Shown here: piece after piece, positions 7,210-13,778 of the stretch
How the letters are laid out: every line of letters starts with the position of its first letter
How positions within the stretch are numbered: the stretch's first letter is position 1
Assembly (NCBI GenBank): GCA_900540005.1
Contig: UQEM01000006.1
Span: 1 to 38,983 of the forward strand
Direction: 5' to 3'
From: an uncultured Ruminococcus sp.
GTDB taxonomy: Bacteria > Bacillota > Clostridia > Oscillospirales > Ruminococcaceae
DNA: 38,983 nucleotides
The notes under the pieces: model-generated
What the model was told of the DNA's origin: nothing
Database searches by the model: none
Seen by the model: only the letters and a program-made list of their open reading frames with translations
Translations under genes and position numbers: made by a program

Positions 7210-8136
7210 ATGATAAAATACTATGTTTATGAAAACGGTTCACTGCGTGAGACCGAGCAGTCTGAGCCTGGCTGCTGGATATCGGTAGTACAGCCTACAC
7301 CGCAGGAGGTAAGAGAACTTGTTGAAACTTACGGCCTTGACAGCGGTTTCGTAAAGTCCTCGCTCGATGAGGAGGAGTCATCGCGTATCGAACGCGAGGA
7401 CGACCAGACCCTCGTTATCATAGATACTCCTGTGTCATCGGTCGATGACGACCAGACCAAGAACTTCTATACCCAGCCTGTAGGCATAATCATCACTGAC
7501 GATTACGTTTTCACGATTTCGATAAAGGAGACCCAGATAATCACCGAAGCCATGCAGGGCACGATAAGAAACCTGCGCCCGAGCTTCAAGACGAGGTTTG
7601 TTTTGCAGCTTCTTCTGCGAATTGCCGCACTTTTTCTCACCCACCTCAAGCAGATAGACAAGATATCATCAGCAGCCGAGCAGCAGCTCCACGATGCGAT
7701 GAAGAACGAGCTTCTCATGCAGCTTCTTGCGCTGGAGAAGTCACTCGTATACTTTTCCACATCGCTGAAGGCGAACGAGGCTACGATCGAGAAAATTTTC
7801 CGCGGCAGAGTAATAAAGCTCTATGACGAGGATCAGGATCTGCTGGAGGACGTTCTCATTGAGATGAAGCAGGCGATCGAGATGTCGAGTATCTACACGG
7901 GGATCCTGTCGAGTATGATGGACGGTTTTTCCTCGATCATATCCAACAATCTGAATATCGTAATGTGGAGACTCACCATCGTCACGATAATTCTCGAAAT
8001 ACCGAATATCATTTTCGCATTTTACGGAATAAATACGGTAGACCTGCCTATTCCGTACACATGGTTCGCAATTGCACTTACGCTTTTCCTGACAAGCATT
8101 GCGGCATTCATTCTGCTTAAATGGAAGAAAAAATAG
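7210..8136 (+). CDS. corA: CorA-family divalent cation transporter
   Basis: The 308-residue protein has a long soluble N-terminal domain, an extended helical region (about 130-250), and two C-terminal membrane helices (about 252-274 and 284-303), ending in a basic KWKKK tail. This is the CorA pentamer layout for Mg2+ or related divalent metals. The loop signature is Y-G-I-N (272-275) and not the usual Y-G-M-N; GIN is typical of ZntB zinc transporters, so metal specificity is uncertain. It is preceded by a long structured leader and followed after 56 bp by a CNNM/CorC gene. Together these suggest a magnesium-homeostasis unit. A T-rich hairpin-like stretch at 8139-8160 may partly terminate between them. 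Confidence 0.85.
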   Translation: MIKYYVYENGSLRETEQSEPGCWISVVQPTPQEVRELVETYGLDSGFVKSSLDEEESSRIEREDDQTLVIIDTPVSSVDDDQTKNFYTQPVGIIITDDYVFTISIKETQIITEAMQGTIRNLRPSFKTRFVLQLLLRIAALFLTHLKQIDKISSAAEQQLHDAMKNELLMQLLALEKSLVYFSTSLKANEATIEKIFRGRVIKLYDEDQDLLEDVLIEMKQAIEMSSIYTGILSSMMDGFSSIISNNLNIVMWRLTIVTIILEIPNIIFAFYGINTVDLPIPYTWFAIALTLFLTSIAAFILLKWKKK

Positions 8137-8192
8137 GGCAGCGTATGCCGCCTTTTTATTACTGCCCAAATACGAATTAAGAAAGGTTAGTT

Positions 8193-9458
8193 ATGGACAA
8201 TTCTGATTTATGGAAGATACTTTTTATTTTAGTTATGCTGGTCTTTTCGGCGCTTTTTTCGAGTGCAGAGACGGCTTTTTCGAGCGTTAACAAGCTCAGG
8301 CTGAAAAATTACGAGGCTCAGGGAAGCAAAAAAGCTGCCACGGCGCTGAAACTTGCAAACCGTTTTGACGAAGTGCTGACAGCTGTGCTTATCGGCAACA
8401 ACATCGTTAACATAGCGACCTCATCAGTCAGCACGCTTGTTTTCATATCGATCGTCGGCAGCAACGGCGCGTTGGTTTCAACTATCGTTACCACGGTTCT
8501 GGTGCTTATTTTCGGCGAAGTTCTGCCTAAATCCTACGCAAAGAGAAATGCGGAAAAGCTTGCGCTTATGTTTGCAGCACCGCTTTCATTTATCGTTGTC
8601 CTTTTCAAGCCGTTGGTGTTCCTGTTCAACAAGCTTTCTGCGCTCGTTTCGCACGGGGACGAGGACGCTCCGAGCGTTACGGAGGACGAATTAAAATACA
8701 TGATAGACGAGATCGAGGAGCAGGGCGTTATTGAGGCGCAGGAGAGCGAACTCGTCAAGAGCGCACTCGAATTTGACGAAATAAGCGTCAACGAGATACT
8801 TATACCGCGAGTAAAGGTGGTCGGCGTGGAATTAAGCTCCACTATCGACGAAATAAAGGCGCTGTTCAGCTCCGAGATGTACTCGCGCCTGCCGGTTTAT
8901 GAAAAGAGTCTTGACGATATTGTCGGAATCATCACGAACAAGGCATTTTTCAAGATGTTGGTAGAGGGCGGAGACGATATCCGCAGCATTATTCAGGAAG
9001 TTCCGCATATTGCCGACACCAAGCTTATCAGCGAGGCAATGCGTGATATGCAGCGCTCAAAGGTTCACCTTGCCGTTGTTACCGATCAGTACGGCGGCAC
9101 TAAGGGAATAGTTACGCTTGAAGATATAATCGAGGAGCTTGTCGGTGAGATATACGATGAGGACGACGAGATAGTAAACAGCATAATGATGCTTGCTCCC
9201 GACAAGTACGAGGTTGCAGGCGATATGAACATAAGCGAGCTGCTTGAACTTCTCGACCTTGACGAAAAACTAATTCAGACCGATTACACGACAGTCGGTG
9301 GCTGGGTCATTGACGTTATGGAGCATATTCCCGAAGCTGGTGAAACGGCTGTGAGCGGGATATTCCGCATAACTGCCGAAGAAGTCAGCGATCAGACCGT
9401 TGAAAAGGTGATAATCGAGCTTCTCCCTCAGGAAAATCCTGTAGAAGAAGAGGCTTAA
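8193..9458 (+). CDS. CNNM/CorC-family transporter (HlyC/CorC, CBS domains)
   Basis: The 421-residue protein has the standard layout of the hemolysin/CNNM family. An N-terminal DUF21 membrane domain (about 1-155) includes SALFSSAETAFSSVN and the GEVLPKSYA motif. A CBS pair (about 205-325) is followed by a C-terminal CorC_HlyC domain (about 338-415). This family exports or regulates Mg2+ and sometimes other cations; the old hemolysin name is not informative. GAAAGG precedes the ATG. Its placement 56 bp after corA supports a shared role in divalent-metal balance. No obvious own promoter is seen. Confidence 0.9.
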   Translation: MDNSDLWKILFILVMLVFSALFSSAETAFSSVNKLRLKNYEAQGSKKAATALKLANRFDEVLTAVLIGNNIVNIATSSVSTLVFISIVGSNGALVSTIVTTVLVLIFGEVLPKSYAKRNAEKLALMFAAPLSFIVVLFKPLVFLFNKLSALVSHGDEDAPSVTEDELKYMIDEIEEQGVIEAQESELVKSALEFDEISVNEILIPRVKVVGVELSSTIDEIKALFSSEMYSRLPVYEKSLDDIVGIITNKAFFKMLVEGGDDIRSIIQEVPHIADTKLISEAMRDMQRSKVHLAVVTDQYGGTKGIVTLEDIIEELVGEIYDEDDEIVNSIMMLAPDKYEVAGDMNISELLELLDLDEKLIQTDYTTVGGWVIDVMEHIPEAGETAVSGIFRITAEEVSDQTVEKVIIELLPQENPVEEEA

Positions 9459-9546
9459 ATGTTATAAAAATTGCACAATATAACAGGCTGTAAATTGTAA
9501 GAAACATAGAATCTCGCTTTTTCTACAATTATTATCAAAAATAAGC

Positions 9547-9574
9547 TTGAAATCTATGCAAAATGTGATATAAT
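9547..9574 (+). promoter_or_regulatory. Promoter of the cytidylate-kinase-like gene
   Basis: TTGAAA (9547-9552), a 16-bp spacer and TATAAT (9569-9574) with TGTGA before it. The preceding AT-rich stretch 9459-9546 shows an imperfect stem (AATTGTAAGAAA / TTTCTACAATT, about 9490-9532) that might slow read-through from the CNNM gene, but it lacks a U run. Confidence 0.7.
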
Positions 9575-9637
9575 AATATTGTACTTGATTCTTATACCAT
9601 TTTAGATATAAGATAACTATTACAGGAGGTTTTTCCG

Positions 9638-10264
9638 ATGAAAAAGTCAATTATCACAATAGAACGCCAATATGGAAGCGGTGGAAGCGTCATCGGAAGG
9701 CTTGCTGCTGAAAAACTCGGCATCAACTGCTACAACAGACAAATTCTCGAAATGACTGCTGAAAGATGCGGCATTTCGTCTGATTATCTTGAGTCCGCTG
9801 AGGAAAATGTTCCCACAAGTTTTCTCTATTCACTGCTCCTTTCTGCCAATCCGGGCAGAACAATGGAGGATAATCTTCCGCTTTCCGATAAGGTGTTTCT
9901 CATGGAAAGCCGCATTATCAACGAGATCGCCGAAAAGGAAGAGAGTTTTGTGCTCGTAGGCAGATGCGGAAGATACATTCTTGAGGACAAGGGCTGTTTC
10001 AGCGTTTACATTTACGCAGACCCGAAAGAACGCATGAGACGTGCTGTTGAGGATTACAATATCCCCGCGAACAAGGCTGAATCTATCATGAAGAAAGCCG
10101 ACAGACGCCGCGAGACTTTCTACAACGTCAATACGGGCGGGATCTGGCAGGACAAGGATCAGTATGCTCTGTGCCTGAACAGCGCTGTGCTCGGTGATGA
10201 GCTTTGCGCGGAGATCATTGTCAAGGCATATAATGATTATAACGCAAAATTTGCAAAAAAATAA
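9638..10264 (+). CDS. Cytidylate kinase-like protein
   Basis: This 208-residue P-loop kinase resembles cytidylate kinase (PF13189 family). The N-terminus IITIERQYGSGGSVIGRLAAE carries the nucleotide loop, and an LVGRCGRYIL strand-turn lies near residues 107-116. An arginine-rich lid, KADRRRETFYN, near 150-160 is typical. True Cmk is usually fused or linked to other genes and about 220 residues long. This protein belongs to the paralogous family that is common in Clostridia, with unproven substrate. A strong AGGAGG ribosome site precedes the ATG. It is transcribed alone, with its own promoter and a downstream terminator. Confidence 0.85.
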   Translation: MKKSIITIERQYGSGGSVIGRLAAEKLGINCYNRQILEMTAERCGISSDYLESAEENVPTSFLYSLLLSANPGRTMEDNLPLSDKVFLMESRIINEIAEKEESFVLVGRCGRYILEDKGCFSVYIYADPKERMRRAVEDYNIPANKAESIMKKADRRRETFYNVNTGGIWQDKDQYALCLNSAVLGDELCAEIIVKAYNDYNAKFAKK

Positions 10265-10274
10265 AAGGTACATT

Positions 10275-10323
10275 GAGTACCTGAAAAGCTGCTGCTTCTC
10301 TCATGGCGGCTTTTCAGATACTC
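10275..10323 (+). other. Long imperfect hairpin
   Basis: Arms GAGTACCTGAAAAGCTGC and GGCGGCTTTTCAGATACTC pair over about 18 bp with two G-U or mismatch positions. It is placed 10 bp after the stop of the kinase gene with no U run. It may protect the mRNA 3' end or be part of a bipartite terminator with the next hairpin. Confidence 0.55.
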
Positions 10324-10348
10324 ACTGATAAATTATCTCTCTTAACAG

Positions 10349-10380
10349 AAGGACTGTCGGTTTTCCGGCAGTCTTTCATT
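10349..10380 (+). terminator. Intrinsic terminator after cytidylate-kinase-like gene
   Basis: The 9-bp stem GACTGTCGG / CCGGCAGTC (10352-10373, one G-U) has a TTTT loop and is followed by TTTCATTTT. Confidence 0.8.
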
Positions 10381-10479
10381 TTGTCTGAATATAAGCGGCA
10401 GCGGTGGGAATAATAGCGCTATAGGAATCTGTCCGCATAGGAATAAACGCGCAGGTTCTGAAAGTTAGGAGCTGATAAA

Positions 10480-11196
10480 ATGGGCGTGATCCTTACAAGG
10501 TCACTGATACTTTATGTGTTGGTAATTTTCGCCGTGAGGCTTATGGGAAAGCGTCAGTTGGGCGAATTACAGCCCTCCGAGCTGGTTATTACAATTCTCG
10601 TGTCGAATATCGCAACTCTGCCGCTTGAGGACGTGAATATTCCGGTGATCGTCGGAATTACGCCGATCCTGTCGCTTGTCTGCTTTGAGGTCGTAGTTTC
10701 GTGGCTGAATCTGAAATCCCCGCGCATAAGGAAAATCACTTCGGGATCTCCGAAAATAGTGATAAAGGACGGAAAAATCGACCCCGACACCATGCGCGAC
10801 CTGAGATTTTCCGTTGATGACCTCATGATGGCTCTGCGCGAAAAGGAGGTTTTCAACCTTGACGAGATACAGTTCGCGATCGTCGAAACTACGGGCAATA
10901 TCTCCGTCATGAAGAAGCAGGAGTACGACACTCCGCAGCGCAGGGAACTGGGAATAGAGGCGCAGAACGGAGATCCGCCGCAGCTTATAATTTCGGACGG
11001 CGAGTTCAAGGAAAATGCAGCACAGGCGATCGGGATAAGTTTAAAAATGGTTGAAAAAGTTCTCAAACAGAAAAAATTCACTGTCGATGACGTGCTGATC
11101 ATGACCGCCGACAACAGCGGAAACTGTTTTATCGCGGACAAAAACGGCTGCACCTACACTTCGCAGATCGGGGGTAAGAAAAATGACAAGAGTTAA
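10480..11196 (+). CDS. DUF421 (YetF-like) membrane protein
   Basis: The 238-residue protein has three N-terminal membrane helices (within residues 1-80), including the family motif RLMGKRQLGELQPSELVITILVSN split over residues 21-44, and then a soluble DUF421 domain. Family members are inner-membrane proteins of unclear biochemical role; YetF/YrbG-like versions are common in spore formers, and some are expressed in the forespore. The next gene (DUF4363) overlaps its end by 14 bp, and a Ger(x)C-like lipoprotein follows, which points to a germination-related operon. GGAGC precedes the ATG. Upstream, the octamer ATAGGAAT occurs twice at a 16-bp spacing (10421-10444); no sigma-A promoter is visible. 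Confidence 0.85.
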   Translation: MGVILTRSLILYVLVIFAVRLMGKRQLGELQPSELVITILVSNIATLPLEDVNIPVIVGITPILSLVCFEVVVSWLNLKSPRIRKITSGSPKIVIKDGKIDPDTMRDLRFSVDDLMMALREKEVFNLDEIQFAIVETTGNISVMKKQEYDTPQRRELGIEAQNGDPPQLIISDGEFKENAAQAIGISLKMVEKVLKQKKFTVDDVLIMTADNSGNCFIADKNGCTYTSQIGGKKNDKS

Positions 11197-11560
11197 AATC
11201 AGCGTTGGGATACTTCTGCTGATGCTCGGTGTAAGTATTTTCTCGGGCATCTGGGTGAATAAGCGCTGCGGCGAGCTTATATCGGGTGTCAAGCAGCTTG
11301 AGAGCATTGCGGACAGCGGCGATTACGAGTCGGCGGCAAAGCTTGCGGAGGAGCTTGACGACCAGTGGGAGGATTTCAGCGACAAAGCCTCGTCCTTCAT
11401 TAAGTACGACCTTCTTACCGAGATAGGCAGGGATTTCGCGAAAATATCCTATCTTGCCGAAAGTGAAAGTCAGGATCTCGTGACGGAACTTCGGGAACTC
11501 CGCCACCTGCTTGCACTTCTCAGCAAGAGCGAAACAGACGTGCTCTCGAACATTCTGTAG
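11183..11560 (+). CDS. DUF4363 family protein
   Basis: This 125-residue protein has one N-terminal membrane anchor (about 5-25) and a helical, acidic extracytoplasmic part. It matches the DUF4363 family in size and in gene order, since DUF4363 genes commonly follow DUF421 genes in Clostridia. The start lies inside the DUF421 gene in another frame with a 14-bp overlap, which implies translational coupling. The next gene starts 8 bp downstream, with its ribosome site overlapping this stop codon (TAGGAGG). Function is unknown; a spore-envelope role is inferred from the neighbours. Confidence 0.75.
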   Translation: MTRVKISVGILLLMLGVSIFSGIWVNKRCGELISGVKQLESIADSGDYESAAKLAEELDDQWEDFSDKASSFIKYDLLTEIGRDFAKISYLAESESQDLVTELRELRHLLALLSKSETDVLSNIL

Positions 11561-11568
11561 GAGGGAAT

Positions 11569-12120
11569 ATGGCAAGAATTACGGCATTGGTGCTCGCCGC
11601 AGTTGTCTGCACATCGGGACTGAGCGGCTGTGCGGCGTCCAAGCGGGTTTACGACAAGAGCTATCTGCGCGCAGCAGCCGTCGGGGGAACTGACAAAAAA
11701 ACGCTGACGCTCACCTTTTACGATGAGGACAGCGCAGTTATCGGTATCGGGGACGATATTGACTCTGCAAAGCACGATGCAGAGCTGCAAATCGGCAAGG
11801 AAATATTCACGGGTCACACGGAACTTGTTATCACGGACGAAAACGATGTCGCCGAGCGCCTGCAATATTTTCTGAATGACTGGAAGGTTTCGCCGACCTG
11901 TGTTGTCGCAGTAGGGCAGGACGGCTCGGAACTTCTGCAAAATACTGACGCGGAGATCCTTTTAGGCTCGGTAAAGCAGGCAAAGGAGCAGAAAATTGCT
12001 CCCGACTGCGACATAATAACCGTGCTCGGGAAACTTCTGCGCTCTGAGCCTGCCCAGACCGCGGAGCTTTCCGAGTATGGATTTGCAGGAACTCGCGTGA
12101 TAGCGGCAGATCAGTTCTGA
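11569..12120 (+). CDS. Ger(x)C-like lipoprotein, N-terminal domain only
   Basis: The 183-residue protein has a lipoprotein signal with lipobox L-S-G-C (cysteine 21). The body resembles the N-terminal domain of Ger(x)C/GerAC germinant-receptor lipoproteins. Points of resemblance are the VIGIGDDIDSA turn near residue 62, the GHTELVITDENDVAERLQYFL block near 82-102, and the VVAVGQDGSELLQ block near 111-123. Full Ger(x)C proteins are about 350-400 residues, so this is a short form lacking the C-terminal domain. With DUF421 and DUF4363 it makes a plausible three-gene spore germination operon. Its 3' end overlaps the convergent DUF6472 gene by 10 bp, with no terminator between them. Confidence 0.65.
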   Translation: MARITALVLAAVVCTSGLSGCAASKRVYDKSYLRAAAVGGTDKKTLTLTFYDEDSAVIGIGDDIDSAKHDAELQIGKEIFTGHTELVITDENDVAERLQYFLNDWKVSPTCVVAVGQDGSELLQNTDAEILLGSVKQAKEQKIAPDCDIITVLGKLLRSEPAQTAELSEYGFAGTRVIAADQF

Positions 12121-12299
12121 TGACGCACTACTCCGTATTCGTCATCAAGACGATAGTACGGGCACGAGTAGTTTGTTCCCTGTAGAAATCTGTACATTTC
12201 GTCCTCATCGAGGTTTACCATGCATACAAAGCAGTCGTAGTCCTCGTCATAGACGTAATTGGTACAGGTCTCGCAGTTTGAGGCGGATTTCGCTTTCAT
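12111..12299 (-). CDS. DUF6472 family small cysteine protein
   Basis: This 62-residue acidic protein has cysteines paired as C9-x2-C12 and C23-x2-C26 plus C46, suggesting a small zinc-binding fold. The pattern CxxCxNYxYDEDYDxxxCxxNLDEDEMxRF is that of DUF6472, which is found next to tsaD in many Oscillospiraceae. Its ATG overlaps the tsaD stop (TAATG), and its ribosome site GGAGGAG lies within tsaD, so it is translationally coupled as the last gene of the polA-rimI-tsaD operon. Function unknown. Confidence 0.85.
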   Translation of the reverse strand: MKAKSASNCETCTNYVYDEDYDCFVCMVNLDEDEMYRFLQGTNYSCPYYRLDDEYGVVRHQN

Positions 12300-13309
12300 T
12301 ATATCTCCTCCATTGAGAGCGTTGCAACGGCGTTGAGACTTTCATCGGCTCTGATACCCGCGAGGAAGTTGTAGCTTCCCTGACAGGCGATCATAGCTCC
12401 GTTGTCGCCGCAGAGGCTTTTCAGAGGCATATAGAACTCAAAGCCGTGCTTTTTGCAAGCCTCCGAGAGCGCCGCGCGGACTCCTGTATTTGCGGAAACT
12501 CCGCCTGCGAGCGCCACTTTTTTATATCCGAGCGACTGAGCGGCGCGAATGGTCTTATCTGTGAGAATGGCTGCGATATCGGACTGTAGACTTGCCGCGA
12601 GGTCGCTTCTGTTGATGGTGATACCCTTCTGCTCGGCATTGTGGAGCATATTTATCACAGCGGTTTTGAGTCCCGAGAAGCTGAAATCAAACTCGCTCCC
12701 TGCAACTGACGGCTTGGGGAGCTTGAACGCGTTCGGGTCACCTGATCTTGCGGCATTGTCGATGTGGACTCCGCCAGGATAGGGGAATCCCATTGCCCGC
12801 GCGCACTTGTCAAAGCATTCGCCTGCGGCATCATCGCGTGTACGTCCCACAACGCGGAACTTTGTATAGCTGAGAACTTCAATGATGTGGCTGTGACCGC
12901 CGCTTGCAACGAGGCAGAGGTAAGGCGGCTCGAGTTCGGGGAAGGTGAGGTAGTTTGTGGCAATGTGCCCTGCGATGTGATGAACGGGAATAAGCGGCTT
13001 TCCTGCGGACATGGCAAGTCCCTTTGCAAAGCTCACTCCGACAAGGAGCGCGCCGATAAGACCGGGAGCGTAGGTGACGGCGATTCCGTCAAGGTCGGCG
13101 AGGGAAACATTTGCCTCACTGAGCGCGCTCTTAACAACACCAAGAATATTTTCACAATGACGGCGAGAGGCTATTTCAGGCACTACTCCGCCGTATTTTT
13201 TATGCTCCTCTATCTGCGTTGAAACAACGGACGAGCGGATAGTGCGGCAGTCCTCGACAACGCTTGCGGCAGTTTCGTCGCAGGAGCTTTCAATTCCTAA
13301 AATTAACAT
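12299..13309 (-). CDS. tsaD: tRNA N6-adenosine threonylcarbamoyltransferase
   Basis: The 336-residue protein begins MLILGIESSCDETAASVVE, the ASKHA nucleotide-binding start of TsaD. The metal-binding H-x3-H motif lies in VHHIAGHIATNY near residue 110, and the GGVSANTGVR and CGDNGAMIA motifs occur near the C-terminus. With TsaB, TsaE and TsaC (not present here) it installs t6A at position 37 of ANN-decoding tRNAs. AAAGGA precedes the ATG. It lies 12 bp after rimI in a polA-rimI-tsaD-DUF6472 operon. In many Firmicutes tsaB also sits beside rimI; it is absent here. Confidence 0.96.
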   Translation of the reverse strand: MLILGIESSCDETAASVVEDCRTIRSSVVSTQIEEHKKYGGVVPEIASRRHCENILGVVKSALSEANVSLADLDGIAVTYAPGLIGALLVGVSFAKGLAMSAGKPLIPVHHIAGHIATNYLTFPELEPPYLCLVASGGHSHIIEVLSYTKFRVVGRTRDDAAGECFDKCARAMGFPYPGGVHIDNAARSGDPNAFKLPKPSVAGSEFDFSFSGLKTAVINMLHNAEQKGITINRSDLAASLQSDIAAILTDKTIRAAQSLGYKKVALAGGVSANTGVRAALSEACKKHGFEFYMPLKSLCGDNGAMIACQGSYNFLAGIRADESLNAVATLSMEEI

Positions 13310-13321
13310 ATTTATCTTCCT

Positions 13322-13777
13322 TTATAGTGATTTGACCATGATATCTGCGTCCTCGATCGGGTCGCGGTAGAATCGGCGGCGGACTCCTGCTTTTTTGAAA
13401 CCGAAACTCTCGTAAAGTGAAATGGCGGCGCAGTTGGAGCACCTTACTTCGAGGGCGATAGTTTCGGTCTCGGCAGGCACGAGTGCAAAGAAAGCGTCAA
13501 GCAGCTTTCGTGCAATGCCCTTTCTGCGGAATGACGGCTCAACCGCAAGTGTGAGCACTTCTCCTGTGTCAGACGCGGTAAATCCTGCAAACAGACCCGC
13601 GAGAACTCCGCCGCAGTACGCGGCAAGGACGACCCCTCCCGATTTTTCTGACTCGGTAAGGAAATTGTCTGCCGACCAGCTTTCTGCTCCGAAGCATTTT
13701 CCGTCCAGAGCCGAAAGCTCCGCGAAAACGGACTGCGGCAGGTTCGGCGTTATTCTTTTTACTGTGATATCGCTCAT
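13322..13777 (-). CDS. rimI: Ribosomal protein S18 alanine N-acetyltransferase
   Basis: This is a 151-residue GNAT acetyltransferase with the acetyl-CoA loop RRKGIARKLL (about 80-89) and the C-terminal NCAAISLYESFGFKKAGVRRRFY block typical of RimI. The start is placed at 13777 (MSDITVKR), 10 codons inside the longest frame, because AAGGG lies just upstream. The ATG is then 1 nt after the polA stop, a tightly coupled junction. RimI acetylates the N-terminus of S18 in E. coli; in Firmicutes the target is less certain, but linkage to tsaD supports this ortholog. Confidence 0.9.
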   Translation of the reverse strand: MSDITVKRITPNLPQSVFAELSALDGKCFGAESWSADNFLTESEKSGGVVLAAYCGGVLAGLFAGFTASDTGEVLTLAVEPSFRRKGIARKLLDAFFALVPAETETIALEVRCSNCAAISLYESFGFKKAGVRRRFYRDPIEDADIMVKSL

Positions 13778-13778
13778 A

